This document shows, one piece after another, positions 32,755 to 41,918 of a stretch of 45,979 bases of DNA. How positions within the stretch are numbered: position 1 is the first letter of the stretch; every line of letters starts with the position of its first letter. The translations under genes were made by a program, and so were the position numbers. The notes under the pieces were generated by a model. The model ran no database searches, was not told the origin of the DNA, and saw nothing but the letters and a program-made list of their open reading frames with translations. This DNA is from Limnohabitans sp. 2KL-17 (GTDB taxonomy: Bacteria > Pseudomonadota > Gammaproteobacteria > Burkholderiales > Burkholderiaceae_C). Location of the stretch: NCBI RefSeq assembly GCF_003063415.1, contig NZ_NESK01000031.1, forward strand, positions 1 to 45,979, read 5' to 3'.

Positions 32755-33143
32755 GTGTCCAGCCCTCCCAAAGTTTGAAGTGATTCAAAATCCGCGTCGC
32801 GGTGCAGCAGCGCGATCCTGTGGGTCATGCAGTAGCTGGCCAGCAGCACGTCAATGGGGCTGTGCGCGGTGCGGCCTTGGCTGCGCAATTGCCGGTAACG
32901 CTCTGCCGCCTTCAACACAGGCGCTGTGCCCCCGATTTCCACCTGCGGCAATACGCTCATGAGTGTTTGGGCTTCGCGCATCAAGCCCCCTTCGCGAAAC
33001 CCACGCATGACCTCAAACAGCACCAGATCGGCCATGCCGACCTCCACACTGGAATCGCCCAAGCAACGGGCCAAGGTCTGACTTTGCGTGCTTTGCCCTA
33101 CACGGAAAAAGTCGATCCAGACACTGGAGTCCACCAAGATCAT
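32742..33143 (-). CDS. VapC-type PIN-domain ribonuclease toxin
   Basis: A 133-residue PIN domain. Acidic residues expected for Mg-dependent RNA cleavage are present: Asp5 in ILVDSSVWIDFF, Glu in VLFEVMRGF, Asp in HSPIDVLLASYC and a late Asp in LLHRDADFE. VapC toxins cut tRNA or rRNA and are held in check by the VapB made just before them. The ATG overlaps the antitoxin stop (ATGA), the usual VapBC arrangement; an upstream in-frame extension lies within the antitoxin gene. All catalytic residues appear intact, so the toxin is probably active. The module sits between the carboxylase beta and DinB genes. Confidence 0.9.
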   Translation of the reverse strand: MILVDSSVWIDFFRVGQSTQSQTLARCLGDSSVEVGMADLVLFEVMRGFREGGLMREAQTLMSVLPQVEIGGTAPVLKAAERYRQLRSQGRTAHSPIDVLLASYCMTHRIALLHRDADFESLQTLGGLDTWPH

Positions 33144-33466
33144 TTGGCCTTGCTCCGTTTTGCCACGGCCGGTTTTTTGGCTTTTGCCGAGCGTCCGGTC
33201 GTGGCTGCAGGTTTGGGCTTCACGCCGTACGCGCCCTGAGGCTCTTGGGCGGCCATGACTGAAGCCTCTGGCGTGCAAGCTTGCGCCCAAGAAGCGTCTG
33301 AGTCGTCCCATTGCAACTTGCCACGCAAGGCCAGCAAACCGTTGTAGACCTGGCGCCGACGCACCAGGCGCAAGCCCTCTTCAACCGCTTCCTTTTTGGT
33401 CTTGAAGCCGCCCGCCGCCATAGCGGCGGCCATCAAGTCGTCGTCGATTTCGATGTTGGTTCGCAT
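33140..33466 (-). CDS. VapB-type antitoxin
   Basis: A 108-residue partner of the PIN toxin. The N-terminal MRTNIEIDDDLMAAAM and GFKTKKEAVEEGLRLV form the ribbon-helix-helix-like DNA-binding domain of DUF2191/VapB proteins, followed by RRRQVYNGLLALRGKLQWDDS, the toxin-wrapping helix. Residues about 75-108 are an alanine- and lysine-rich, presumably disordered tail beyond the usual 65-80 residues, which could add nucleic-acid affinity. A perfect 9-bp palindrome 15-46 nt upstream is a natural binding site for autorepression. Confidence 0.88.
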   Translation of the reverse strand: MRTNIEIDDDLMAAAMAAGGFKTKKEAVEEGLRLVRRRQVYNGLLALRGKLQWDDSDASWAQACTPEASVMAAQEPQGAYGVKPKPAATTGRSAKAKKPAVAKRSKAK

Positions 33467-33480
33467 GTTTTCAGTCCCTT

Positions 33481-33512
33481 AATGTGTATTACTTCACAAA
33501 ATCATACACATT
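33481..33512. promoter_or_regulatory. Palindromic operator of vapBC
   Basis: AATGTGTAT (33481-33489) and ATACACATT (33504-33512) are exact complements across a 14-nt AT-rich spacer, just upstream of vapB. The right arm includes the stop codon of the carboxylase beta gene. TGTAT/ATACA palindromes are typical VapB-type operators. It also shows that vapBC has its own promoter region within the operon. Confidence 0.7.
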
Positions 33513-35118
33513 ACATGCGGAAAAGTCCAAATTTTGTCTCGGGAATCGGCGCGTTCAGCGATGCGCTCAGGCCCAGCGCCAGCACGCGGCGGGTGTCGGC
33601 AGGGTCGATGATGCCGTCATCCCAGATGCGGGCGGTGGCGTAGTAAGGGTGACCCTGGTCTTCGTATTGCTGCTTGATCGGCGCCTTGAAAGCTTCTTCT
33701 TCTTCCATGCTCCACTGTCCGCCCTTGCCTTCAATGCCATCGCGCTTGACAGTGGCCAGCACGCTCGCGGCCTGCTCGCCGCCCATGACGCTGATGCGGG
33801 CGTTGGGCCACATCCACAAAAAACGGGGGCTGTAAGCGCGGCCGCACATGCCGTAGTTGCCCGCGCCAAAGCTGCCGCCAATGATGATGGTGAACTTGGG
33901 CACCGCAGCAGTGGCCACGGCAGTCACCATCTTGGCGCCGTTGCGGGCAATGCCTTCGTTTTCGTATTTGCGGCCCACCATGAAGCCGGTGATGTTTTGC
34001 AAAAACACCAGCGGTATCTTGCGCTGGCAGCACAGCTCGATGAAGTGCGCACCTTTCAGCGCCGACTCGCTGAACAAAATGCCGTTGTTGGCAATGATGC
34101 CCACTGGCATGCCTTCGATGCGCGCAAAGCCGCAAATCAAGGTGGTGCCAAAGCGCGATTTGAACTCATCAAACTCCGAGCCATCCACGATGCGGGCGAT
34201 GATCTCGCGCACATCAAAGGGCTTGCGCGTGTCAGTAGGAATCACGCCATACAGCTCCTTCGCATCGAACTTGGGGGGCACGGGCGCGTGCGTCGCGATG
34301 TTCGGTGCCTTGCGGGCATTCAGGTTTTTCACGGCCTGGCGCGCCAGGGCCAAGGCGTCCACATCGTTTTGCGCCAAGTGATCGGCCACACCACTCAAGC
34401 GGGTGTGCACGTCGCCACCGCCCAAGTCTTCGGCGGTGACCACCTCGCCCGTGGCCGCCTTGACCAAAGGCGGGCCTCCCAGAAAGATGGTGCCCTGGTT
34501 CTTGACGATGATGGTTTCGTCGCTCATGGCAGGCACATACGCGCCGCCCGCGGTGCAGCTGCCCATGACCACCGCAATTTGCGCGATGCCCTGCGCACTC
34601 ATGTTGGCCTGGTTAAAAAAGATGCGGCCGAAGTGGTCGCGGTCTGGAAAGACTTCGTCCTGGTTGGGCAAGTTGGCGCCGCCCGAATCGACCAGGTAGA
34701 TGCAGGGCAATTGGTTTTGCTGCGCGATCTCTTGTGCCCGCAAATGCTTTTTCACCGTCATCGGGTAATAGGTACCGCCCTTCACCGTGGCGTCGTTGCA
34801 CACAATCATGCAGTCCACCCCACTGACGCGGCCAATGCCCACGATCACACCCGAGCTGGGGGCGTCGTTGTTGTACATGTTGAGCGCCGCCAGCGGCGCG
34901 ACTTCGAGGAAAGGCGTACCGGGGTCGAGCAGCATTTGCACGCGGTCTCTTGGCAGCAACTTGCCGCGGGCTGTGTGTTTGGCGCGCGGGGCATCGCCAC
35001 CGCCCAAAGCCACACGTTCCAGATGGCTGCGCAGTTCGTCGACCAGACCACGCATGGCGGCAGCGTTGTGCTGGAAATCGGCTGAGCGCGGGTTCAGTTG
35101 GGAGTGCAAAACAGTCAT
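33511..35118 (-). CDS. liuB: 3-methylcrotonyl-CoA carboxylase, beta (carboxyltransferase) subunit
   Basis: A 535-residue biotin-dependent carboxyltransferase with two crotonase-like halves. The oxyanion-hole segments are visible: [15 protein letters not shown] with [17 protein letters not shown] in the first half, and [15 protein letters not shown] with [16 protein letters not shown] in the second. [21 protein letters not shown] is diagnostic for methylcrotonyl-CoA carboxylase beta. It moves the carboxyl group from biotin on the alpha subunit to 3-methylcrotonyl-CoA. Start MTVLHSQL has AAGGAAG upstream. First gene of leucine block B, divergent from an AraC regulator. Its stop codon lies within the vapBC operator. 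Confidence 0.95.
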   Translation of the reverse strand: MTVLHSQLNPRSADFQHNAAAMRGLVDELRSHLERVALGGGDAPRAKHTARGKLLPRDRVQMLLDPGTPFLEVAPLAALNMYNNDAPSSGVIVGIGRVSGVDCMIVCNDATVKGGTYYPMTVKKHLRAQEIAQQNQLPCIYLVDSGGANLPNQDEVFPDRDHFGRIFFNQANMSAQGIAQIAVVMGSCTAGGAYVPAMSDETIIVKNQGTIFLGGPPLVKAATGEVVTAEDLGGGDVHTRLSGVADHLAQNDVDALALARQAVKNLNARKAPNIATHAPVPPKFDAKELYGVIPTDTRKPFDVREIIARIVDGSEFDEFKSRFGTTLICGFARIEGMPVGIIANNGILFSESALKGAHFIELCCQRKIPLVFLQNITGFMVGRKYENEGIARNGAKMVTAVATAAVPKFTIIIGGSFGAGNYGMCGRAYSPRFLWMWPNARISVMGGEQAASVLATVKRDGIEGKGGQWSMEEEEAFKAPIKQQYEDQGHPYYATARIWDDGIIDPADTRRVLALGLSASLNAPIPETKFGLFRM

Positions 35119-35142
35119 GGGGCTTCCTTGTCGGTGCACCAC

Positions 35143-35160
35143 CCGGTTTGGCCAACCCGG
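35143..35160. promoter_or_regulatory. Imperfect palindrome in the liuB/araC divergent promoter region
   Basis: CCGGTTTGG followed directly by CCAACCCGG forms an 18-bp palindrome with one mismatched pair, 24 nt upstream of the liuB start. A TTTAAAT -10-like element lies beside it. It could be an activator or repressor site, possibly for the AraC regulator. Unproven. Confidence 0.4.
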
Positions 35161-35250
35161 TATTTAAAGTGCAATGGCCATCAGCTTAGGCCTGTTTTCG
35201 GCTTTTCGAGTGTCAAATGGGTTGCAAATCGTGCCACAATTTACATCACC

Positions 35251-36294
35251 ATGAGCCTCACAGATACGGACATCCCCAACCTGAGCCACACCGGCCGAAC
35301 AGAAACACCGATGGCTTTTGTGCGGGCCATTGCGACCGCTTACGCACAACGCGGCATGGACCCTGTGCCTGCGCTGACCGCAGCACAAATTGCGCCAAAC
35401 TTACTGAAACAAGCCGAGGCGCGCATCACCGCCTTGCAAATGGAGTGGCTGTCTGCCACCGCCATGAAAGCGCTGGACGATGAAGCCCTGGGCTGGTTCA
35501 GCCGCCGCCTGCCCTGGGGCAGTTACGGCATGTTGGTGCGCGCATCGCTGACGGCGCCCACCCTGGGCGTGGCTCTGCAACGCTGGTGCCGCCACCACGG
35601 CCTGTTGACCGACGACATCCATCTGAAAATTTCCCAGGACCATGGCGTTGCCAGCCTGGAATTGCACGAAGGCTGCGATTTGGGCCCACTTCAGGAGTTT
35701 TGCGTGGTCTCGGTGCTGCGCAATGCTTTAGGCGTGGCCTGCTGGCTGACCGACTCGCGCATTCCGTTGTTGCACACCACCTTGCGATTTGCACCACCCG
35801 CACATGCCGACAGCTACCCCGTGCTGTTTGATGGGCCCACCCAATTCAATGCCCCCATCCACAGCCTGCAGTTTGATGCGGGCTACTTGAACTTACCCGT
35901 GCGCCGTGACGAAGCCGCCTTGCAGCGCATGCTGCAACGTGCCCTGCTGCTCACGGTGCGGCCTTACCGGCGTGACCGTCTGCTGGTCGAAAAAGTCCGC
36001 CAGACCCTGGCCGAACACCCAGAACACAGCCGCAACGCCAGCGATCTGGCCGCGTGGCTGAACCTGTCGGCACGGACGCTGCACCGGCAACTGAAAGACG
36101 AAGGCGCCAGCCTTCAACAACTCAAAGACGCCGTGCGCCGTGACCTGTCCATGGACTTGCTGTTGCGCACACAGCGTCCGATCAAACAGATCGCCTCAGA
36201 AGTGGGCTTTCAGAATGAAAAGAGCTTTATGCGGGCGTTCAAGGGCTGGACAGGCCAGACGCCCGATGGGTTCAGAGGAGCCCAACCAGGCTGA
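35251..36294 (+). CDS. AraC-family transcriptional regulator, divergent from the leucine operon
   Basis: A 347-residue regulator. The N-terminal 200 residues match the arabinose-binding-like domain of the OruR/ArgR-type AraC group (Arabinose_bd), and the C-terminal approximately 100 residues carry two helix-turn-helix units: SDLAAWLNLSARTLHRQLKD and IKQIASEVGFQNEKSFMRAF, followed by WTGQTPDGFR. The gene starts 132 nt from liuB and is transcribed away from it, so it is the best local candidate for controlling block B, responding perhaps to a leucine- or acyl-derived ligand. The start MSLTDTD follows a longer frame that overlaps liuB; no strong ribosome site is visible. Confidence 0.88.
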   Translation: MSLTDTDIPNLSHTGRTETPMAFVRAIATAYAQRGMDPVPALTAAQIAPNLLKQAEARITALQMEWLSATAMKALDDEALGWFSRRLPWGSYGMLVRASLTAPTLGVALQRWCRHHGLLTDDIHLKISQDHGVASLELHEGCDLGPLQEFCVVSVLRNALGVACWLTDSRIPLLHTTLRFAPPAHADSYPVLFDGPTQFNAPIHSLQFDAGYLNLPVRRDEAALQRMLQRALLLTVRPYRRDRLLVEKVRQTLAEHPEHSRNASDLAAWLNLSARTLHRQLKDEGASLQQLKDAVRRDLSMDLLLRTQRPIKQIASEVGFQNEKSFMRAFKGWTGQTPDGFRGAQPG

Positions 36295-36305
36295 GCAGCT
36301 GGGGG

Positions 36306-36953
36306 TCAGCCCAAGCGCAATTCGTGCATGCCAGTGAACACCCGCTGCGCGCCTGCCTGCAGCAGCGGCGCATGCTCGGCTGGGGGCGCAGCATAGGCCC
36401 ACACGGTGGCACTGGCTGCCACGCCTGCTGTGATGCCCACCGTGGTGTCTTCGATCACCAGGCAACTCGCCGGATCGATTTGCAAATGGGCGGCCGCCGC
36501 CAGATACACATCGGGGTGCGGTTTGCTGCGCGGCATTTCGTGCCCACTGAAAATACGGCCTTCAAAAAAGGCCATCAACCCCACTTGCTTGAGCATCATC
36601 TCGACCTTGAATCGGTCAGCCCCGGAGGCCACAGCAATGCGACCCTGGCAATGGTCGTGCAGGTGCGCCACCGCATCGTGCACGCCCTCGATGGCGGTGA
36701 TGCTTTGCGTCAGTCGCTCGTTGCGCTCGGCAAAAAATTGTTCCAGCCAGGCATCGGTGAGTGGCTGACCCGTGTTCGCCTCAATGATGGCGCGCTGGCT
36801 TTTGACCGTATGGCCCACAAAGCGTTGCATGCATTCGGCCAGCGTCATGCGCCAGCCTTGCTGCTCAAACATGTCGCGCAACACGCCGCAAGTGATGGCT
36901 TCGCTGTCAACCAGCACGCCGTCGCAGTCAAACAAAATAGCTTCAAAGTTCAT
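36306..36953 (-). CDS. HAD-family (beta-phosphoglucomutase-like) phosphatase
   Basis: A 215-residue HAD subclass I enzyme with a helical cap. Motif I is LFDCDGVLVDSE (Asp9, Asp11), motif II ASGAD, motif III in RSKPHPDVY, and motif IV is VIEDTTVGI. Relatives include beta-phosphoglucomutase, phosphoglycolate phosphatase-like and sugar-phosphate phosphatases (YniC, YqaB). The substrate is not readable. It is the last gene of block A, 18 nt after the YchJ gene, and faces araC across 11 nt with no terminator. The start MNFEAILFDCDG is family-like; an ATG four codons earlier exists. Confidence 0.88.
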   Translation of the reverse strand: MNFEAILFDCDGVLVDSEAITCGVLRDMFEQQGWRMTLAECMQRFVGHTVKSQRAIIEANTGQPLTDAWLEQFFAERNERLTQSITAIEGVHDAVAHLHDHCQGRIAVASGADRFKVEMMLKQVGLMAFFEGRIFSGHEMPRSKPHPDVYLAAAAHLQIDPASCLVIEDTTVGITAGVAASATVWAYAAPPAEHAPLLQAGAQRVFTGMHELRLG

Positions 36954-36971
36954 GCGGGTGATCATAAGGTT

Positions 36972-37379
36972 TCAGAGCACGTCACCATCCACATAAAACC
37001 AGCGACCCTCTTCTTGCAAAAAACGGCTGCGTTCATGCTGACGCACGGCCTTGCCGCCCAGCCGAAAGCGGGCGACAAATTCGACCTCCGCGGTGTCAGG
37101 GCCTGTTGTGCGGTGCTGTTTGATCTCCAGGCCCAACCATTTGGAACCCACATCGAGTTCTATCGTTGCAGGGCGCTGGCTGGCGTGCCAGGTCGACAGC
37201 AAATACGCCACATCGCCACGCACAAAGGCGCTGTAGCGCGAGCGCATGAGGTGTTCGGCATCGGGTGCAGCCTGGCCTGCGTGCAAAGGGCCGCAGCAAT
37301 GGTCCAAGTCAAAGGTTTGGCCTTTGGCCGATCGGCGTCCACAGGGGCAAGCTTGCAAATTCACTCCCGCCAAGGGCAT
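36972..37379 (-). CDS. YchJ-family (UPF0225) protein
   Basis: A 135-residue protein. The N-terminal cysteine cluster CPCGRR and [10 protein letters not shown] is a SEC-C-like zinc motif. The rest is the YchJ core with [20 protein letters not shown] and STWHASQRP followed by FVARFR and HERSRF. This is an NTF2-like fold of unknown function. The ATG giving [14 protein letters not shown] is preferred over a TTG ten codons earlier that overlaps the rhodanese stop. It lies between the rhodanese and the HAD phosphatase in the same direction. Confidence 0.85.
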   Translation of the reverse strand: MPLAGVNLQACPCGRRSAKGQTFDLDHCCGPLHAGQAAPDAEHLMRSRYSAFVRGDVAYLLSTWHASQRPATIELDVGSKWLGLEIKQHRTTGPDTAEVEFVARFRLGGKAVRQHERSRFLQEEGRWFYVDGDVL

Positions 37380-37405
37380 GGTTTTTAAAAAGGGGGGGAC
37401 GCGTG

Positions 37406-37837
37406 TCAAGGTACTTTGCGCGCAACGCTTTCAGCCTTGTGCTGCTCCAGAGTGACCATGGGAGCCTCGGCTTTTTTCCAGGCGGCAAAATCACCGTCGA
37501 TGTGAGCCACGTTGGTCATGCCCATGTCTTGCAGGGTTTTGGTGGCCAAGGCGCTGCGCCAGCCTGCGCCGCAAAACAAGATGAACTGCTTGCTCTCGTC
37601 CGCGAACACGGGCTTGAAGTAGGGCGAGGCCGGGTCCACCCAGAATTCGAGCATGCCTCGGGGCGCTAACAATGCGCCGGGCAAGGTGCCTTCACGCTCC
37701 AGTTCACGCGGGTCGCGGATGTCGACGATTTGCACATCAGGGTCAGCCAGGCGCGCTTGCACCTGAGCCACGCTGTGCGTGGTGACCTGGGCCATGGCCT
37801 CGTCGACGAGGGCTTGAAATCCTTTGATGATGGGCAT
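37406..37837 (-). CDS. Rhodanese-domain sulfurtransferase
   Basis: A 143-residue single-domain rhodanese. After a helical N-terminus comes [21 protein letters not shown], and the active-site loop is FCGAGWRS, with Cys as the persulfide carrier. The loop is six residues after the cysteine, suggesting sulfur rather than phosphate chemistry. Cytosolic; sulfur donor and acceptor unknown. The start has AAGGAG 8 nt upstream. It follows trkH by 36 nt. Confidence 0.9.
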   Translation of the reverse strand: MPIIKGFQALVDEAMAQVTTHSVAQVQARLADPDVQIVDIRDPRELEREGTLPGALLAPRGMLEFWVDPASPYFKPVFADESKQFILFCGAGWRSALATKTLQDMGMTNVAHIDGDFAAWKKAEAPMVTLEQHKAESVARKVP

Positions 37838-37873
37838 GCGTGTCTCCTTGTGTTGTCGGCAAAAGTGCCTGCT

Positions 37874-39337
37874 TTATTTGCGCCAGAAATGCGAGCTGAA
37901 CAAGACCAGCACCGACAGCAACTCCAGTCGACCCAGCAGCATGGCAAAGCTCAAAACACCCAGCTGGAAGGGGTTAAGGCCGCCGTAATTCCCAGAGGGA
38001 CCGACCTGGCCCAAGCCGGGGCCGATGTTATTGACGGTGGCGATGACTGCCGAAAATGCGGTCACGATGTCCAGGCCACTGAGCAAGAGCAGCATGCTCA
38101 GGCCCATGGTCGCACCGCCATAAATGAGCATGAAGCCCAACACCGCCGTCATGACCGACATGGGGATCACGGCTCCGCCCAGCGTGACCGGGTTGATGAC
38201 ACGGGGGTGGATGATGCGCACCAGCTCGCGCCGGGCTTGCTTGATCAGCAAGACCATGCGCACCATCTTGATACCACCGCCCGTGGAGCCGGCACAAGAA
38301 GCAAAACAGCCAAGAAACATCAACAAAATCGGGGCAAACACCGGCCACTGCGAGTAATCAGTGGCGGCATAACCGGTGGTCGTGGCCAAAGACACCACAT
38401 GAAAAGCACTGATGCGCAAGGCCTCCAAGCCGTCTTCATAAACGCCATGAACCAAAAGCAGGGCCATCACCAACAAGGTGGAGGCCAACAAAACACTCAG
38501 GTAAGTGCGGATCTCGCGATCGTTGCTGATGGGCAGGAGAGATCGGCTTCGCAGGACCACAAAGTAGCGCACAAAGCTGATGCCGGCCAGGGTCATGAAC
38601 ACAATCGCGACCCACTCGATCATGGGTGACTTGAAGTGTCCAAAACTGGCGTCATACGAGGAAAAGCCCCCCAGGCCCATGGTGGTGCACATGTGCATGA
38701 AGGCATCGGCCCAGCTCATGCCGGCCCAGCGATAAGCCAGCAGGCACGCGCCTGAAAACAAAAAGTAAACACCCCACAAACCCCTCGCCGTCTCGGCAAT
38801 ACGCGGAGTGAATTTGGTGTCTTTCATGGGGCCGGGCGTTTCGGTCTTGTACAGCTGCATGCCGCCTAGGCCCAACATGGGCAAGACCGCCACCACCAAC
38901 AGCATGATGCCCAGCCCACCGATCAGTTGCAAAAAGCAGCGCCAGATATTGACCGAAACCGGCAAATGGTCAAGCCCCGAAAGCGCCGTAGCACCCGTGG
39001 CCGTGAGCGCGCTCATGGCCTCGAAGTAAGCTTTGAACCAAGTAATTTCAGGCACCAAGAACATGAGGGGCAGGGCCGAATACGCAGGCAAGACCAGCCA
39101 CACCATGTTGACCAACAAGAAGCCGTCTTTGGTATTTAATTCACGCTGATGCTTTTGCGTGATCGCTGCCAACACCAAGCCACTGACGGCCGTCAAAGCG
39201 AAACCAGCCAGCCAGATCCATTGCAGGTCGTGGTGGTCTTCAAACCAGGCCCAGATGCCGGGCACCAAAAATGTGCCCGAGAACGCGATCAGGATGCGTG
39301 CCATCAAAGACAATACGGGAGCGAAAAACCTGAACAT
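37874..39337 (-). CDS. trkH: Trk potassium uptake channel subunit TrkH
   Basis: A 487-residue membrane protein with four pore-loop repeats. Selectivity-filter-like segments are SALTATGATALSG, CTTMGLGGFSS, LATTTGYAATDYS and ATVNNIGPGLG. It is the K+-translocating channel subunit of the Trk system, gated by TrkA. It is predicted to have about ten membrane helices and lies in the inner membrane. The ATG shares one base with the trkA stop (TGATG), so the subunits are made together. Length matches TrkH/TrkG (about 480). Confidence 0.95.
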   Translation of the reverse strand: MFRFFAPVLSLMARILIAFSGTFLVPGIWAWFEDHHDLQWIWLAGFALTAVSGLVLAAITQKHQRELNTKDGFLLVNMVWLVLPAYSALPLMFLVPEITWFKAYFEAMSALTATGATALSGLDHLPVSVNIWRCFLQLIGGLGIMLLVVAVLPMLGLGGMQLYKTETPGPMKDTKFTPRIAETARGLWGVYFLFSGACLLAYRWAGMSWADAFMHMCTTMGLGGFSSYDASFGHFKSPMIEWVAIVFMTLAGISFVRYFVVLRSRSLLPISNDREIRTYLSVLLASTLLVMALLLVHGVYEDGLEALRISAFHVVSLATTTGYAATDYSQWPVFAPILLMFLGCFASCAGSTGGGIKMVRMVLLIKQARRELVRIIHPRVINPVTLGGAVIPMSVMTAVLGFMLIYGGATMGLSMLLLLSGLDIVTAFSAVIATVNNIGPGLGQVGPSGNYGGLNPFQLGVLSFAMLLGRLELLSVLVLFSSHFWRK

Positions 39338-40728
39338 CAGCCAAAGAAGGTCGCGCTGACCTGAAAGAGTTTTTCCACCGCACGCACATCGCGTTTATTG
39401 GGAATGAACAAGATGATGTGGTCATTGGATTCGATCAGGGTGTCGTGGTGCGGCATCAGCACTTCGGACTTTTTACCTTCTCCTCGCACAATGGCCCCCA
39501 TGCTCACGCCTTGGGGCAGTTTGATTTCCTCTACCCGCCGCCCGACCAGTTTCGACGTCTTGATATCGCCGCGCGCAATGCCCTCCAGGGCCTCAGCTGC
39601 ACCCCGCCGCAAGCTGTGCACCGCCGCCACATCGCCCCGGCGCAAATGCGCCAGTAACTCACCGATCACGGTTTGCGCAGGCGAAATCGCGATGTCAATC
39701 GTGCTGCCTTGCATCATTTCGGCATAGGCGCGGCGGTTGATCAGGGCCATCACACGTCGTGCGCCCATGCGCTTGGCCAACATGGCAGACATGATGTTGT
39801 CCTCGTCGTCGCTGGTCAGTGCCAGAAACAGGTCCATCTCGCCCACGTTCTCTTCCTGCAGCAGGTCTTCATCGGCGCCGTCGCCGTTCAGGATCAGGGT
39901 GCTGGATGGCAACTGACTGGCCAAGTATTCGCAGCGTTTTTTGTCGCGCTCGATCAGCTTCACTTCGTAGGTGTCGGCCAGAATGCGCGCTAAGCGCAAG
40001 CCCACTTTGCCACCACCGGCCAACATCAGGCGCTGCACGGGTTGGTCGGTTTTGTGGATGCCGCCCAACACGATGGGGATCTTGCGCGTATCGGCCAGCA
40101 CAAAGACCTCGTCGCCGGGCAGGATACGGGTCTCGGGCAGGGCATCCACCTGCGCATCTTGCCGGTACAGCGCCACCACGCGCATTTCGGCATCGGGCAA
40201 TCGGGCCCGAAACTCAGCGATGCTGTGGTTTACCAGCAAGCTGTCGGCTGCTGCACGGACCACGATCAGGCTCACACGGCCTTCGGCAAACTCAAGCACT
40301 TGCAAGGCCTCGGGGTACTGGATGAGCTGCTGGATATAGCGCATCACTGACTCTTCGGGGCAAATGACATGGTCCACCGCAAAGCCAGACTTGCCCAGCA
40401 GCTCATCACCCTCGTTGAACTCGGGCGAGCGCAAACGGGCGATGGTGGTGGGCACATTGAAAACGTCGTGTGCGATTTTGCAGACCACCAAATTGGACTC
40501 GTCCGCCGCCGCGCAGGCAATCAGCATGTCAGCGTCCTGGGCACCGGCTTCGCGCAACACCGAGGGCTGAATGCCGTTGCCCACCACACCGCGCAGGTCC
40601 AGGCGCTCTTCGAGCAGCCTCAGGCGTGCTGGGTCCTGGTCGATGACGGTGATGTCGTTTTGCTCGGAAACCAGGCTTTCAGCGACGCTTTCGCCCACAC
40701 GGCCCGCGCCCAGGATGATGATGTTCAT
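39337..40728 (-). CDS. trkA: Trk potassium transporter regulatory subunit TrkA
   Basis: A 463-residue peripheral membrane protein with two RCK units. The first nucleotide-binding domain begins IIILGAGRVGESVAESL with an acidic VIDQDP strand end; the second begins about residue 233 (LMLAGGGKVGLRLARIL, then LIERDKKRCEYL). Each is followed by a TrkA_C domain. It binds NAD(H) and ATP to gate TrkH. The start is 49 nt after the upstream acyl-CoA dehydrogenase stop. No terminator is visible between them, so the leucine block may read into trkAH, or trkAH may have a promoter inside the dehydrogenase gene. Confidence 0.95.
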   Translation of the reverse strand: MNIIILGAGRVGESVAESLVSEQNDITVIDQDPARLRLLEERLDLRGVVGNGIQPSVLREAGAQDADMLIACAAADESNLVVCKIAHDVFNVPTTIARLRSPEFNEGDELLGKSGFAVDHVICPEESVMRYIQQLIQYPEALQVLEFAEGRVSLIVVRAAADSLLVNHSIAEFRARLPDAEMRVVALYRQDAQVDALPETRILPGDEVFVLADTRKIPIVLGGIHKTDQPVQRLMLAGGGKVGLRLARILADTYEVKLIERDKKRCEYLASQLPSSTLILNGDGADEDLLQEENVGEMDLFLALTSDDEDNIMSAMLAKRMGARRVMALINRRAYAEMMQGSTIDIAISPAQTVIGELLAHLRRGDVAAVHSLRRGAAEALEGIARGDIKTSKLVGRRVEEIKLPQGVSMGAIVRGEGKKSEVLMPHHDTLIESNDHIILFIPNKRDVRAVEKLFQVSATFFG

Positions 40729-40777
40729 AAATCGAAATCATACGTGAAGGGCCAACACCCCCCAGCCAATCTTTGAC

Positions 40778-41905
40778 TCAAAGGGCGCGCTGGATGATGA
40801 TCTTTTGCACGTCGCTCGTGCCTTCGTAAATTTGGCAGACGCGCACATCGCGGTAAATGCGCTCAACCGGAAAGTCGCTCACATAGCCGTAGCCTCCAAG
40901 AGTCTGGATGGCAGCCGAGCACACCATTTCGGCAGCCTCGCTGGCAAACAGCTTGGCCATGGCGGCTTCTTTCAGGCAAGGCCTGCCCGCATCGCGCAGG
41001 CTGGCAGCATGCCAGATCAGCTGGCGCGCCGCTTCGAGTTGCGTGGCGCAGTCAGCCAGGCGAAAACCCACTGCCTGGTGGTTGAAGATGCTCGTGCCAA
41101 AGCTCTCGCGTTGCTTGGCGTAGTCGATCGCCACATCCAATGCGCTGCGAGCCATGCCCAGGCTTTGTGCGGCGATGCCGATGCGGCCACCTTCGAGCGA
41201 TGACAAGGCGATCTTGTAGCCCTCGCCTTCCTGCCCAATCAGATTTTCGGCTGGGATGCGGCAGTTGTCGAAGTTGATCTGTGCCGTGTCACTGGAATGC
41301 TGGCCCAGCTTGTCTTCGAGGCGTGCCACCACATAACCGGGCGCGCTGGTGGGCACCAGAAAGGCGCTCATGCCTTTCTTGCCCGCGCCCTTGTCGGTCA
41401 CAGCGATCACGACCGCCACATCGCCATGCTTGCCGCTGGTGATGAACTGCTTGACCCCGTTGATCACATACGCATCGCCATCTTTCACAGCGGTGGTGCG
41501 CAAGGCCGAAGCGTCCGAACCCACATGCGGCTCGGTCAGGCAAAACGCGCCGAGCATTTGCCCTTGGGCCAGAGGTGTGAGCCACTGCGCTTTTTGTGCG
41601 GCGTTGCCATACATCATCAAGATCGCATTAACGGGGCAGTTGGTCACGCTGATGGTGGTGCTGACGCCGCCGTCACCGGCAGCGATTTCTTCAAGCACCA
41701 GCGCCAGCGACACATAGTCCAAACCCGCACCACCCAGCTCTTCGGGCACGCAGATGCCATACGCCCCCAGCGCGGCCAAGCCCTTGTGTACGTCTTTGGG
41801 GAAGTGGTGTTTTTTGTCCCACTCGGCGGCATGGGGCCACAGCTCGCGCTGCGCAAAATCGCGCACGGCTTCTCGAATCATTTCCTGGTCGGGGGTCAGC
41901 AGCAT
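40778..41905 (-). CDS. Acyl-CoA dehydrogenase (short/branched-chain type)
   Basis: A 375-residue flavoenzyme. FAD and substrate motifs are CLTEPHVGSDASALRT, YVINGVKQFITSG and ESFGTSIFNHQAVGF. The catalytic base is Glu361 in IYEGTSDVQ, the standard position of short-chain and 2-methyl-branched enzymes. This differs from the isovaleryl type encoded at 43887. A likely role is oxidation of 2-methylbutyryl-, isobutyryl- or butyryl-CoA, complementing leucine breakdown with isoleucine/valine or short fatty acids. Electrons go to ETF, not encoded here. Start ATG at 41905, 13 nt after the thiolase stop. Confidence 0.92.
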   Translation of the reverse strand: MLLTPDQEMIREAVRDFAQRELWPHAAEWDKKHHFPKDVHKGLAALGAYGICVPEELGGAGLDYVSLALVLEEIAAGDGGVSTTISVTNCPVNAILMMYGNAAQKAQWLTPLAQGQMLGAFCLTEPHVGSDASALRTTAVKDGDAYVINGVKQFITSGKHGDVAVVIAVTDKGAGKKGMSAFLVPTSAPGYVVARLEDKLGQHSSDTAQINFDNCRIPAENLIGQEGEGYKIALSSLEGGRIGIAAQSLGMARSALDVAIDYAKQRESFGTSIFNHQAVGFRLADCATQLEAARQLIWHAASLRDAGRPCLKEAAMAKLFASEAAEMVCSAAIQTLGGYGYVSDFPVERIYRDVRVCQIYEGTSDVQKIIIQRAL

Positions 41906-41918
41906 GGGTGTCTTTCGG

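Noticed and set aside
33484..35085. 533-codon open frame opposite liuB
   Set aside because: Antisense shadow with no domain features; liuB is full length on the minus strand.
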